Positions 20,527-33,343 are shown, numbered from the stretch's first letter. The stretch is 64,000 nt of DNA from Tetraselmis striata (GCA_006384855.1 VCJN01000285.1:62001-126000); one strand, 5' to 3'. Numbers and translations are program-made. Notes: generated from the sequence alone by a model not told the origin.

Positions 20527-22758
20527 GTGTTTATGCTGACCCACCGCCCACCCACCCACCGCCTGGGCGGCCCCGACGACCGTCCTCGGCCCTCGGAATT
20601 GCGGACCTTTCCTCCGCCTCCACCCCCGGCTGGGGATGGGGGCGGGGATCGTGCACGGGTGGCACCTTGCCTGGGAGTCTTGGCCCCGCCCGTACGTGCT
20701 GCCACTGCCACATACAGCAAATTGAAATTGAAATTGAAATTGATTACAACTGCTAGTCTGCTGCGTCCACTGGCCCAGACTGAGTTGTTCTTAGGACCTG
20801 CTATCTCTGATCAGGGTAGGGAACACTAGGTGTAATTACAGCTCAAGGTAACGGCCTTCCTACAGTGTGCCCAAGCCCCTCCTCCTTCCTGCGGGCTAAA
20901 GCTAGGACAGCAGCGCCCCCCTGTTGTCCCTACCTAAGTCAGGCCTATCCCATCTAGAGCTCAGCAGGCAAGCTTAGGCAGCCGAAGCGTTCCGCCCGCA
21001 GCTACCATGGTGTGATGGGGGAAGGGGGCTGACCGGAATAGCTATGTGGTGCTCAGTATTTATCCACCGCTGAGCCGGCTAGTATGATTGGTGGGGGCTG
21101 CGGTGCCCTCCGATATGTAATTGGGTAGGCGTTGTCTGTGGTGGCTGTGGGAATCGGCGGTGTGTGTTCTGTGTGTGTGGTGAGTTTCCGGGTGTGTGGT
21201 GGAGTATGAGCTGCACCGGGCACATGGTTATTGGTGGGCGGTGGTCTTGAGTTAGCTGGCTTGGTTGTTGTTGCAACGGCTCGCTCAGCAGCTTATTGGT
21301 GCGAGCTGTTGGACGGGTGGGCTGCATCATCGTCTGTCGTCCACTCGCTGCCTGAGCTGCGGGTGCCAGAGAGGCGTGGCTAGCTGTTGCTGTGGTTGCG
21401 GGGGGCGCCGTCCGAGCGGCTGCGGCCCCTGGGCTGCTTCTTCTTGATCTTAGTTGTTGTGGATGCCTTGCCCTTGCCTGCGGGGGTGGGCTGGCTGGGG
21501 TGACGATCCAGCTGAATGGAGATGCGCTGTGGTTTGCGCAGTTGGTGGGACTCCGCTGTCAGGCTGGCCAGGTTGGCTGCTATTGCGGGTTTGTTGGCTG
21601 GAGAGGACTGGGCGAGCAGCTCTGTGGCTGCGGTGGTGAGCTGGTGGAGTTCAGCTTTCTGTGGTGCCGCTGGGTGTGCCCTCCATGAATGTGCGGAGCA
21701 TTGTTGTGCGCAGGGGGGGATCAAGGGATATGTCAGCCGTGCCTGATGTCTCCGCTGCCTCGCCCTGGGTGGTGTCCACCTCCATGGCGCTGTCGTTCTC
21801 CTCGTGGTTGAGTTCCAGCTCCTCCTCGTCCTCCGCATGTGTTGCCGGCATGGCAGTTGCCGCTGGGGCTGTGGCTGTAGGTGCAGGGGCTGGGTGGGCT
21901 GCTCCGGGGGCGCGCTCCGTTGCTGCTCCGCGCTGGTCGATGGCTGCCACTGCGTATGCGACCGCTCCGCGCCTCGGAGGTACGTGCTCGAACCCAGCGG
22001 GGGGGGGGGGGGGGGGTGGAGCGTCTCGGACCTGGGTTGTGGTCTGGGCTGCTAGGGTCGCTGGAAGTGGCTGTTGGACTGGGTTTGCTAGTGGTTGGGC
22101 TGACGATGTGTCGGCATGGCGCCTCTCGGTTGGTGCCGGGGCTGGCGCGGCTTTGATCTTCCCGCACGCTGTCGACACGGTCTTGCGCCACTGATATGTT
22201 CTATCGGTGCTGCGGCTGTCACAGCAGTGTGAGCTAAACACCGGCGTCTTACGTTGTTGCTGGTCCGGTCAACTCCCCGTTCGTTGTTCTTTGAGCACCC
22301 TCTCCCTTCATGTCATGTCGGCGCCTCCACATCACATTCGGCTCAGCGCCGCTATTGGAGTCGATCGGCATATTGCGCGGTGAAAGGCATTCTACGTTTG
22401 GCGGAAGGGGACGCGGCCGAGCTGGCGGCGGATTTGGCGTTGGGTGGCCTGCGCATGCTGCACGCCCGCGGCGCCCCGTTCTGGGTTGGACCCCCCCCCC
22501 CTCCCCACTTCCGCTCCTTGCTGCGAGACCTCTACTTCGAAGTCCCTTTCCTATCGGCGCCTTCACATCACATTCGGCATGGTGCCGCTATTGGAGTGGC
22601 CCGGGATTGTGTGTTGGGGAGAGCGTCCCTACTGCGTGGAGCGGCGGCTGGCTGGTGGCGATGCTTGGTCGGTGGCTGTCATGGCGGTTCCCGCCTCTTC
22701 TGGCCCGCGTAGTAGCTGGATTTTCTTCTAGATTTATGTATGGATTTCTTGAATTTTG
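20527..22758 (+). mobile_element. 225-bp-repeat family element, copy with internal insertion
   Basis: It begins CACCCACCGCCTGGGCGG, resumes at about 22221 with the 225-bp unit (TGGTCCGGTCAACTCC) and ends TTGAATTTTGCAGC, matching the compact copy at 38.39-39.54 kb. Between 20710 and about 22220 an unrelated minus-strand retroelement interrupts it. Only about one repeat unit is present here. The right end abuts a truncated YR element. Confidence 0.6.
20713..22220 (-). mobile_element. 5'-truncated retroelement with (AATTGA)n end
   Basis: The insertion is absent from the related copy at 38 kb. Its 3' end is a short tandem array (20719-20744), a type of end common in RTE/L1-like elements. It contains a Pro/Ala-rich, acidic frame (DEEELELNHEEND) and, after a shift, a basic C-terminus (KIKKKQPRGRSRSD). 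This could be an ORF1/gag-type protein. No RT is present. Class assignment is tentative. Confidence 0.4.
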
Positions 22759-22761
22759 CAG

Positions 22762-24600
22762 CCTTCGGGGCTCCCGCAGTGGAGCACCCTCTCGCAGTAG
22801 TCTACTCGTCTTGAGGTTGGGTGAGGTGGACGCGCTCGACACCATGGCCGCTACTCGTCACGGTTGCCAAGACCGACAACTACGCCTACCGCTACAAATC
22901 GACGCGGGCGGAGGAGGACGTCCGTGTCGTCGAGGCGGCCATAATGATGTTGTCTCGCAAGACACTTCAACCCGGTCCGCATGTCCTCGCAACAGGGCGT
23001 CGTGGCATCAACGGTCGTTACACGCTGTGGTTTTCCGTAATTACTCGCGTAATTGGTCCATTTCGGGGGCGGCGCCGCTCATGCGCCGGTGTTTTGAGGG
23101 GGCTCGTTGCCCTCGCCCAAATCATACTGCAACAACGTTTGCTGTGGTCGCAGTGCTGGGAGGCGTTTGTGCGGCTCGTTCCGACGCTTCTCCGATGCCT
23201 CCTATATTGCAACGTCGTCGTCACAAGGACCACGACAACTTGCAGCTACCCGCCGCGGGGCAGCTCTACCATCTGGCGTGCATGACGTCTCGTGGTGTCC
23301 GCAACTACCCCTCGCCGACTCCGGATTGGAACCTCGGCGACAGTCGATGGTGCACCAGCAGCTGCCGCCTCGCCGCTCTATGCGAAGAAAGACCAACAGC
23401 GACAGCTTGCCGAGTCGGCGGGTCTTCTGCGACGTCGCCGGCAACCGACCCCGACACACCTAAGAGTCGGGAGGACCCGACCACACAGGGTCCCACGTTC
23501 CCGCGCCCCTAAGCGTTGTGCGTTTCACCCGCCACCCTGTTTCACGCGAGGCGGTGAAATAATAACCACCGCTGGTAATGGCAGCGGCCTTACACTGACC
23601 GTTGCCATCGCGCGATGTTGCATATCCATCCCTCGTATCATGCAGCGCCAGTACAGGTGCAGAGTTACCATCGCGTCGCGTACATCGTACGAGTACTTCA
23701 CGCGGAGCGCTCGCGCGCTCGTGCGCGCAGCTGTACTCGTCCTACTGCTGTCTTTACCCGTGCTTTGCTGGGTGCTCTTCGCCAACTTGGCCGCTTCTAA
23801 TGGCCTGAAAATTCGGCTCGTGCCGCACGCCACCACGGCGCGCGGCAAATGATGTAGGGCGCCGTCAGGAGACGGCGCCTTAATTCCGCGACACGTCCGG
23901 CCTATGTCGCGCCGGCGTCAACATCTCCCGTCCGTGTATATTCTGCGCCTGCGCCTCGATCGAGGTTCCTAAGCCTGAATCTCACATAACCTCTCGGCGC
24001 GAGACCATGTCTGCAACTCAAGACATCTTCCGGCTTCGTCTGGTCGGCACGCCTATGCCGTATGACTCGTCCTAGGTACGTCCTATGCCGCCTATCTATA
24101 TATGCCGTATGTCACATCTCATTCTCACATACAGTGCCTGCCGACTGCCCACGCTCACGGTCGTAAACGGACCGCGTGAAAAAGTCAAAAAACCAGACTT
24201 GATTGCATGTTGAAATGATCTAACCGTGTTTATGGGGTTTCCTAACAATTTAACTGTCCTAGTGCGACCCGTACGGTCTGTCTGTGGTTTCAACCGGTAA
24301 AGTAATTGGTACCATCGGGTTTCAGTACGGGCTGCCCCACCATCGCCCGCGAGCCCCGCGCTCCCGGCCGGGGATCTACTTAGGACAGCCACCAGCAGCT
24401 CGTCTGCCACCTTCCAGCTCGCTGCCTTTGGCAGCACCCTCCCGTTTTCCGCCTCCGCCCTGCGGGCTCCTCCTCCGACATCCCCCCCCCCCCCCCCCCC
24501 CCCCCTTACGCTAAACCTTTCTAGCCATAAAGTGGCGCTTTTCCGTGTAAAAAAGCCTCCACGCACTTTTTGGCAAACAAGGCTCGATTGCATGTTGAAA
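22762..24600 (+). mobile_element. non-autonomous YR-type element, 5'-truncated (copy B)
   Basis: It is the plus-strand counterpart of 6833-9297. The interior from about 22780 matches 8750 downward. Y1 is at 24185-24215, X2 at 24216-24435 with the hairpin GCTGCC-TTT-GGCAGC (24421-24435), and Y2 at 24571-24600. The 5' 0.5 kb including X1 is missing. A 24-nt C run lies between X2 and Y2. The hydrophobic VRAAVLVLLLSLPVLCWVLF run is again open here (about 23728-23790). Confidence 0.7.
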
Positions 24601-24681
24601 TCGCGATATTTATTCCTTTTAAGATATTTATATTGTATTTTTTTCTTATGTATTTCAGCATAATAGTTAGTACTAGAGGTT

Positions 24682-25564
24682 TTACAGGGAACGTTTGGTC
24701 TGCCGAAGATTTTCAAGTCTGGTTACAGATCGTGAAAATCAGGAATTTGCAGGCAAATATCAAGGCGGGGGGGGGGGGGGGGGGGGGGGGGGAGGGGGGG
24801 CTGCGGTGTGTTCGATGGAGCTTGCCACAGCAAAGGAGAGTGCATCGGTTGGCCGCCGTGGAGGCAGGTGGCGGCCCTGACCGGCCCCCGTAAACATGCG
24901 CGCATACGTGCGCTACGGGCGCCGCGCCAGGGCAATCCCGTAAAGTGAGAGAAACAACATAAACTAGTTAAGAACATTTCACAAGGAACGTCTGGTTTGC
25001 CGACTAGATAATGCCGGGCACAGCAGGCCACGGGCGGGGGTCACGGGCGGGATGTTGAAGGCGACGACATGCCAGTTGGGTGCACAAACGGGAAGGTTGT
25101 CCCCATACGGCCATGGATGAAGAGGTCGTACGTGGCGCGCGTTATATTATAGGAGCGCATGTCGGAGCACATCTCTAAGAGGAGCGGGTACCAAGCTTTT
25201 GTCAGGCAGGTAGGGAACGATGACAATGGCTGGGGCACCGTTGGACTCTAGTGCGGAGACAAGATTGCCGATGAGGTTCCAGGGGGGGTACTCTAGTTAC
25301 GTTTGCAACGCTATGCAGCGTCGGAGAGGCGCATGGCGTCGACGGCCTCACACCGCGGGTCACGCTAGCGGGCGTTGTAGCGGGGCAGGAGGGCGTTCTC
25401 GGACGTCGCGAAGCGGTCGATGGTGCATGCGCCCCATTTAGCAGTGAGCGAGGCAAAATGACGCGGGTGAATCGCCAGTCGTCGAAATCAATCGAAATTG
25501 AAAGTAAAATACAACTTCTAATCCGCTGCTCTCCTCCGCCCGGACCGTGTCGTTCTAAGTGCAA
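24682..25564 (-). mobile_element. 5'-truncated RT-RNase H YR-type element
   Basis: It corresponds to the last part of the element at 39.8-42.9 kb in inverse orientation. It carries the RNase H/NPPW region remnant (25100-25564), Y1 (25001-24974), X2 and Y2 (24704-24682, GGCAGACCAAACGTTCC). The coding part is shifted and interrupted. Only about 80 bp separate it from the previous element, tail to tail. Confidence 0.7.
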
Positions 25565-26064
25565 GCCATGCCATCTCTAACCATAATAGGGACACATGTG
25601 TGTACTACAGATGTAGTACATATCACACCTCTTCTTTGTCCATCCCCGCCTCCTTCCGTCGCAGCCTTAGGCTGCCCCGCATGCTTGCTTTCTCTGACTT
25701 CGCGGCGTCTCCGTCTTCCGCGCCATGTTCTTTAGGGAGCCCCAGGCAGCGTATGGGTGTTTGGTCCGCTATGTGTGCAACTTCGACCCGTTGCTCGGAC
25801 AGGCATCTAGTTAGGGCGGCGCTGTGTTGCCGTCCATTCCCACTAGTGGGGTATGTCCCGCAGAGGAAGCGCATGCGGATTGAGGCAGCCGAGGCGTCCC
25901 GCCCTGCCCTGCGCCCCGTAAAAGGGTCTCCGCCACCAATGGAGGTGCCATCTCAAGCATGTGGTAGTGGTGGTTGTGGTTAGAAGGATACGTTACTTGG
26001 CCCGAGGCCAGTGAGGGGTCGCGATCGGCGCGCCGCTGGGGCGCATGGGGGTTTTGTGTGGGCA
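25565..26064. other. unidentified, coding-like stretch on minus strand
   Basis: A minus-strand frame 25623-25874 has an even composition (QRVEVAHIADQTPIRCLGLP) but no ATG, no family resemblance and no clear splice partners. A (TTCAAT)-type end at 25483-25505 suggests it belongs to another retroelement tail. Confidence 0.2.
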
Positions 26065-26090
26065 GGGGGGGGGGGGGGGGGGGGGGGGGG

Positions 26091-28080
26091 CTCATAGGCT
26101 GTCCACGTCTACGTCCATGTAGTATTCTTCCTCGACTCGGCGCCTGGGTCTTGTTCTTCGTCGGCCATCCTCTCGTCATCGTTGGGGAGAGCGGGTGAAG
26201 GGGGTGGAGTGAGGGAGTGGATCGGGCCGCCCGTGCTGAGGGAGGCGATTATTTCTGCGATGCGGATGTGTCTGCCGGGTGAGCTGCGGGAGCTGCCCAG
26301 CTCGTCCAAGCCGAACGCTTCCTCTAGACGGATCCAAAGTTAGGCCGCCCATGGGGCGAGCGAGTCTTCGGGCTCGTCTATCACGTAAGGGCGACATATG
26401 ATCGACGTGGTAACATGGGGTCGGGCCATCCCGGCAAAATATTCGGCGGCGTCGGTTAAGTTGCCGGCAGATTAACGCAAAACGGGAAACGGTTGGACGG
26501 GTTAGACTGGTACTAGTACGGGTTTGCGGGGCAAGGTTTAGGTAGGAGGGCCGCCCCGCGCGCCCGTCAAGCTCGTAGCGCATGTCTCGCGCGTAGCGTG
26601 CACGCGCGAATGAGGGTCGTTGCGAGCCACTTGTAACCCGTAGAGTAACAACCGGCGGACGTTGTGAAGAAATTGTACGGGAGACGGGATGTTGCACCGC
26701 CGGGTATATGCGTGGGATGGTTGACAAGCCGCACTCGGCAGTAGTTGTAAGAAGCACCTCACCGAGGAAGGTCTAAATGAAGTCTGAAGTAGGGGGGTCC
26801 GGTCCGGATACGGACGCTCATCCCGTCGTTGAGCTGCAAGGGTTCGCCACGCGGCGGTCACCGAAAGGCGGCCTCGCAAAGCGCTAGCAGCTCCGACGGA
26901 AGGCGCCCCACGCCATCACTTGTTATGCTCACCTTCGAGCCCTTGCCCGCGACCAACACCACGCCCGAGTCCACTCCCGCGACCTGCGAGCGTCGCTTGC
27001 ACGCGAGCAGTAGCGGTGGCCTTGGCGTTGCTGGCAACTGTCGCCTGAAAAACCTCGGCGCTAGTACTGATGCATCAGGCAGGTCGCCGAAGATCGCTGA
27101 GCCCAAATGCTCCGCTGCGGGCTGAAAATGCTGAGCCCGCAGCACGGCCAATTCCCCTTGATCACCGTGCACACACTTGATCTCGTTCAACCTCCGCAAG
27201 AAGGTCAGCGGAAACGGAACGCCTTGGCGATGGCCTCGGCGTGGTTGCGCGAGGTAGGGGACCGGAACGTAGGGTAGCGGCTCGTCGAGAGCAACCAAGA
27301 GAGCGGCGATGTGAGCCCCAAAGCACGTTATCCAAATTAAATCCTCTTGGACCGGCAGACGCCGGTCATCCTTCTTGAGGTGGTCGTTCGTAATATTGGT
27401 CCGCAAGGGGAAAAGCACATGCACCCGGCTGACCGGTCGAACGGCCGCGTAACCACGCCCTGCTCTTTGCAATAGCTATGGCAAAGCGAGGTAGTTCTCC
27501 TCGTCACTTGTGGATTTTGAACCAACATGGCCGCTCTGGGTTGGCACTAGCAAGTCGGGGCGCACTGTGGCTCCCCCGCTGCCTATCGGCTGCCCCGCAA
27601 CGCGCTGTTCGGACCCAGCGGAGCCATGTGTTCCGTCTCTATCGACACAGCGTCCACAAGCCGTCAGTTTGCCCCACGGCGATGTGAGCTCTAACAGCAA
27701 TGTAGACTGAGCATGCATGTCTGCTTGAAGCGATTCGATCGTCGGCTCATCGGCGACGGGGTCTTCTCCATTTTGCACGGTGACGCATGGACGTACGGAT
27801 GATAATAATACACACGGATGGTGACCCGGGTGTGGTCTTAAAACAATATGTGACCTTATTGCCCGCAACATGTTACCAGACACTTATTCGTTGTGTGTAA
27901 CACAACGAAAGTGGAAGATGGCTACCTCCACTGTTGCGGCTGTTTTTATGTCTACTCGTATTGCACACAAAGGGACGCAAACGACGGGTGAACTAGTAAC
28001 CCGTACCACTCAGCAGCACAACATGTAGCTGGAAAAGCGGTTAGGAAAGGATGAAACTCCGTAAACTAGTTAAGATCAGT
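26091..28080 (-). mobile_element. decayed, 3'-truncated gag-YR element
   Basis: From its 5' end on the minus strand it has X1 (28080-27887), gag in at least two frames (27883-26858) and the N-terminal part of the recombinase (26879 to about 26300, VTAAWRTLAAQRRDERP). Then homology is lost at a poly(G) tract. The hairpin at the end of X1 is TTCGTTGTG-TGTAA-CACAACGAA (27887-27909), different in sequence but the same in shape as in the young copy. Confidence 0.75.
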
Positions 28081-28508
28081 ACAAGTACGACGTGGCGCCC
28101 GGAAATTACAGCAGTAATAACAACAAATTGCCATAGCGACTATCCTTCTATGTTAATTTGATAGTAGGATATATGTACTATTAATTTTCAAGCGTTATGT
28201 TTGTGTTTGCCCCACGGCCAAAGGGGACACGGTACACAATGGAATTGCAAATCACTAAAATTAGCGCAGTACGTTTTCGATGATTCACATATGTGTCGAG
28301 CCAACAACTTGCTTGGCGGCTTTTTTTTTGTCCGTGCAGTAGTATAGTGCAATCGTGGAGCAATCGCAGTACGTATGAGCAAGCATGAGCGTGTTGGCGG
28401 CGCGGCGCGCGCGCGGTCACACCCCGCGGGTACGGGTACTCGTACATAATTGTATCAATATCTGGGTGTGGTGATGCTCTCTAGCTACGTAAAGCTCCTC
28501 GTAAGGTT

Positions 28509-28715
28509 TCTCTCTCTCTCTCTTTCCCTCTCTATGATGTCTCTCTGTCTCTACCTCTGTCTCTCTACTCCCTCTCCCTCGCTCCCTCCCTCCCTCTCTT
28601 TCTCCCTCTTCCTCTCCCCCCCCCTCTCTCTCCCCCCCCCTCTCTCTCTCTCTCCCTCTCCCTCTCTTTGCCTCCCTCCCCCTCTCTCTCTCCTCCTCTC
28701 CCTCCCCCTCCCCCC

Positions 28716-28755
<40 letters not shown>

Positions 28756-28946
28756 CTCTCTCGCTCTCCGCAATCTCTCCCTCCCCTTTCTCCCTCACCC
28801 CCTCCCTCTCCCTCTCTCTCACCCTCTCCCCTCTAGCGCCTCTCTCGCTCTCTCTCTCTCTCTCTCCTCTCTGTCTCTCTCTCTCTCTGTCTCTCTCTCT
28901 CTCTCTTTCTGCCCCCCTCCTCCTTCCTCCCCCGCCCCCTCTCCCT

Positions 28947-28983
<37 letters not shown>

Positions 28984-29051
28984 CCCTCCTCCTTCCTCCC
29001 TCCCTCTCCCTCTCTCCCTCTCTCTGACCCTCTCACCCCCATTCCCCCCCC

Positions 29052-29088
<37 letters not shown>

Positions 29089-29125
29089 CTCTCTCTGCCC
29101 CCCCCCCCCCCCTCTCCCTCCCTCC

Positions 29126-29172
<47 letters not shown>
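28509..29172 (+). repeat. 660-bp pyrimidine tract, (TC)n-rich
   Basis: It is almost purely C and T on the plus strand, mixing long TC dinucleotide arrays with CCCT and CCTC blocks and C runs. Apparent Ser/Leu/Pro and Arg/Glu frames across it are compositional artefacts. Mirror-symmetric pyrimidine tracts of this length can adopt triplex (H-DNA) structures. Confidence 0.95.
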
Positions 29173-29175
<3 letters not shown>

Positions 29176-29276
29176 GGAGGTCTAATTTACGCCCCTATTC
29201 GATTGGATTTCAGATCACATATTCATTATCCGAGACTCGGGATGTGATTCTCGTATGTGTTCGAAAAGATGCTACA

Positions 29277-30366
29277 CACAATGCGAGTCTCGTTTTGCCA
29301 AAGAAGCGCGCGACTTTAGTAAAAGCACCCGCCACATCACCTTGCGAGTAGAGTGGGATGAAGTCAGTGGATATGCAAGAAGCGCTACGGCAGAAAGGAT
29401 ATGAGCGCAATGGACCCTCCAGCACCACCTAAGTAGTAAGTAGTGTTGGAGTGTTCCGGATTGTGAGACCTGTCAATGGTCAGCTGGCGGCAACTGTCAG
29501 CCGCCGCCACGCACTCTAGAAACTTCGGAAATTCCTAGAGTCCCGGCGCATCGTGCAAATTAGCCGCGCTAGCCGGTAGAAGTAGTGTTCGCGAGTGGCG
29601 GCGCAAATGATTGACTGACAGCGCGCCGCTCGGTATGTCTGCCTAGCCTCAGTTAACTACTGGACAATTATTACGCATCACAATGCGAGTCTCGTTTTGC
29701 CAGGGAAACTGAAGGGCGTTGGTCACGCCAGGAAACGGTAAGGGGGATTGTGGATGACGGCGCTGGCCGTAAAGCCAACGGGGTCGAAAAGGAGGAAAAC
29801 AACTTGCCGCCGGCGGAGTCCAAAATCCCGGGAACGATGTAGGTGTGGACGACGCTGCTGCCATCCACCCAGTCGCCTATCCAACAGATCTTGGGGAGGG
29901 GAAACGCCAGCCGCGGAACCGGCCGACGCATCGCCGTTGCGCAGACTGTGCGATGTCCAGACAAAGCCAGGGCGGCGGGCGCTCGTCCAGGCATGGCGGG
30001 CGACGGGAACCCACTGGGTAGCCCTATCCGATGTTCATGACCGAGGGCGGTCACCGGGTAGCTGCCAAAAGTGCGTAGCCGCCGGTAGCACGATAGCCCG
30101 GTAACGAGCGAACGCATGCATGACATCCGCAATCTCCGGGTGGGCCGACCGCGAACTCTTGAGGACTCGTATACCAATTCGACCGTGGGTTTTTGCCTCC
30201 CGACGAAAAAGCGTGATCGTACGGGAGTCAACCGCGATATATCCCCGACGCGGCCGCTGGTACTCTTATGTGACCGGTTGAGCAACAGGAAATTGACCGC
30301 GATACCGAGGCACGCGCGGAAAATGTACCAGCAATCGGAGGCATGTTTCATCGTCATCACCGCCAC
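29277..30366 (-). mobile_element. third YR-element subfamily, recombinase remnant with Y-X-Y end
   Basis: Direct copies of GCGAGTCTCGTTTTGCC at 29277-29300 (Y2) and 29680-29702 (Y1) bracket an X-like 380 bp. Minus-strand sequence 30366-29703 reads as the catalytic half of a tyrosine recombinase with shifts: an Arg-containing LTPVRSRFFVGRQKP, a degenerate H-x-x-R region and WVDGSSVVHTYIVPGI with the nucleophile Tyr. Its sequence is closer to PAT-type recombinases than to the gag-YR family here, so it is a separate lineage. It is not functional. Confidence 0.6.
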
Positions 30367-30370
30367 GCAT

Positions 30371-31096
30371 CAAGTCACGCATACTCCTCGCCGTAGTCAT
30401 CGCTACTATATGTGAATTTCGTCTACGGTCTACCCACTCTTACTGTCTACATCCATCTATGCTTCCATGACACCAGCGCAGGCACAATGCACATCACATG
30501 CGGATAGTTTAGGCACCTGCACCACAGCCGAGCTATCCGTTGCAAAGTGGTGTACAGGCAAACACCCTCGCCAGGATGAACGGCATTTTGAGCAGCACTA
30601 GCGACAGGCGCCCACCAATGGTGTAGTTCCTTCTGCAACATCGCATTACATCTTATTACGAGTACACCAAAAAACTCCAGAGCGGACGTGATTTACCAAC
30701 TCAGCTAAGACATTGCACAGGGTCTCACCGGGCCAGCACCCGTGTTTGTACGGCTCCGGGTGCCGAGGCGCAGGTGCACAAGGCCGCAACTGCAAGTAGA
30801 TGGTCGCCCGCTCCGGAGTGAGCGAGCTCAGACAGGACCCACAACGCCGCGCGCTGCTGTCGGTGGTTGGGCGTCGTGCTATCTATTGGAGCGCTGCTGC
30901 TCCATACGTTTATACAGTACATTGATGATCTCCGGCCAGCTGCCCACCAGCGAAACAGAAACCGGCCTGCGATGATCCACCGTCGACCTGGGGAAGAAGC
31001 TGCTGTCGAACCACTGCGCTCATGGCCAAAGGGTTTGCCCACATGGCTTCAGGATGCCTGCCCCCATTGCAGCGTTGCCTCTCGAGATGAGGGCTG
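30371..31096. other. 3' flank of the WD40 gene
   Basis: No exon-like sequence is evident. A minus-strand TGTAA (plus TTACA near 30645) is about 450 nt from the stop and may or may not serve the gene. Confidence 0.35.
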
Positions 31097-33343
31097 TCAG
31101 CACAGAAAGTGGTCGTGCTGACTGCAACTGCGGGTCTGCTGAAACTGGAGCAGCGATGAGTAGGTCACATCCGCCACCCCGGTGAACAGCATCTCCGAGT
31201 CGGGGCTGAAGCAGCAGCCAGAGATCTCGCCGAACAGGTCGACTTCCTGGCTCAGGCGGTAGCCAGAGGCCACATCAAAGAGGTGCACAAAGTCGGCGGG
31301 CTCCGCCATCGCCAGGAACCTGCCGTCGCCGCTAAAGCGCAGCGACCGGACCGCGCCGATGCGGCCCATGAGGGTGGCAAAGGAGGTCTTGAGGTAGCGG
31401 ACGTCCCACAGGCGGGTGGTCATGTCCTGGCTGCCGGTGGCGAGAACGCAGCCGCTGGGGTGCCACGCCGCCGCGAACGAGTAGTGCAGGTGCCCCGTCA
31501 GCCGCGCCACTTGCTTGCCGCTGTTTGTGTCCGCCAGAACGGCCTCCGCGTCGTCCCCTACAACGCACATCAGCTGCCCGTAGGGGCGGCACCAGAGAGG
31601 GGAAGGTCAGCACCCCCACACCGGGCAGTCGCAGGGCACAGTGGACAGCCCCATTGTTGCGCATTCAGATTCGCGCTGGAGGGGGGTGGTAGGCGGCGGG
31701 GGGTTCACGTCTGGGCATGTTGGGCTGGCCGTGGCGTAGTTGACCGCCCAGGGGAAGGTGAATTGGCCTGACAGTTTAAACGTCTCCGCATCAAACATGC
31801 GGACCAGGGAGTCGTTGTTGGACGCCAGGATGCGGAGGCTGCCGCTCGGGGACGTGTGGAGTTCCACGGCATTGGTGATGCCGTTGTCGCTGCTCGTCAC
31901 GCGCCCACTGCGAGCGGCCAGTGGCGTGTATTAGTGGCCGTGTACATTATAAATGGGAGAAAGTCAGGGAGGAGGGAGGTGTGTGTGTGTGTTGGAGGGG
32001 GGGGGGGGGGGGGGGGAGACCTGTAGGCCACCGCGCTGCTCTCGCTGTACAGGTTCTTGGCAACCAAGTCGCCGTGAAAGCCGCCCACGACCAGCAGCCC
32101 GTCCTTCACGCACTGCGTGCACACCTGGACGTCGCTAAAGCCGGGCGGAGCGGCAGTGGTGTTGGACCCCGACAGGTCAAGCACCTGTGGAGACACCACA
32201 CCACAGGTCAGCGGGTTTACATGTGCTGGAGGGAGCACTGCGCAAGCCCAGGGCCGGGCCATGGGAGCCAAGGGGGCGCTGCACGGGCTGGGCGCTCCGC
32301 ACCGGGGTGCTCTTGCGGGTGATGGTGCTGTAGTGCATGATGCAGTTGCGATGGTTCAGGTACACATCGTGCTTGGAGGTGGCGCTGACGAGGTTCCGAA
32401 GCTGGGGCGCGAGGAGGCATAGAGTGTCAGCTCTCGAAAAGGCAGGGGGTGGACACGTTACGGAGGGACGCAGGAGAAGCAGCACGGGCAGGGCGAGCTG
32501 GTGGGCGGGCGGCGCACCTGGAAGTGGACGATGGACGAGCGTACCGCACGCGAGTTCCTCACAAATTCAAAGAACGCGTTCCCCTACAGCAAACGGGCAC
32601 ACAGCGGCATCACTCTTGCGCAGACTATACGAACATATATTCCCAGCAGGGGGCCGGGGGAGGGGGGGGGGGGGGGGGGGGCTGCCACTGGGCGCACCTT
32701 CTCCACAGGCGGCTCGCTCGCCTCCAGGGGCGCCACGGTGATGTCCTTGTTGGCGTGCGCCTTGTAATTCCGCAGCCGCTCCAGCTGCGTCGGCAAGGAA
32801 GTAGTGTGCGGCAGGGCTCAGGCGCTTCCCGGCTGGTTTTGATCGCATGAGATGCTAACGTATCGCAGCGGAAGGGGAAAAAAGGGGCGGGGGGGGGGGG
32901 GGGGTGTTACCCTGTAATCCTTCCGTGATAACCGCAGTCTGTCCCAAGGGATACCCTGGTTTTGCGAGGGGATAGGGTGGGTGGGAGGGCAGACAAAGAG
33001 GGTTCTATCAGACAGCATGCGGGGCTGCGCGTAACAAGGCTGCATAGAGTGGGCACGAGCTAAAGGTTGTGTGTTGTTTTGAAAGAGGCACCTGGATGTC
33101 TATGCCCGCCATGGCCTGTTTGGCCGTGGTGTCCTCGCCTATCTCCTCGTCATCGCTGAAGCTCTGCGTGCGGGCACGGTCATGAGTGAGCAACAGCAGA
33201 CAAGAGGGAGGGAAGAGGGAAGTGGACGGTGGGTGGTTCGCCCCGGGGAGGCAAAAGGTTGCGCTCACCTCCAGTTCCTCTTCCTCCTCCGCCTCCATGT
33301 CGCTATATACCTCCGAGCAGGTGGGCTGGTTGGCCTCCGTCAT
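31097..33343 (-). CDS. plant-type WD40-repeat protein (C2A9.03-like)
   Basis: Nine exons join in frame: 33343-33269, 33163-33092, 32955-32911, 32784-32698, 32583-32518, 32401-32303, 32184-32021, 31907-31709 and 31573-31097. The product is 427 aa. The acidic N-terminus (MTEANQPTCSEVYSDMEAEE, then SFSDDEEIGED) is followed by GIDIQ-GIPWDRLRLSR, NAFFEFVRNSRAVRSSIVHF and LRNLVSATSKHDVYL. WD blades then follow (NGITNAVEL, ASNNDSLVRMFD, HLHYSFAAAWHPSGCVLATG, FLAMAEPADFVHLFD, DLFGEISGCCFSPDSE). This arrangement is that of a land-plant/fungal family of unknown biochemical role. Three introns carry long C runs on the sense strand soon after the 5' splice site. The gene is divergent from the LYAR-like gene with 1.46 kb between starts. 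Confidence 0.88.

Noticed and set aside
28417-29042. Long Arg/Glu and Ser/Leu/Pro open frames
   Set aside because: They are produced by the TC-rich tract and have no normal amino-acid composition.
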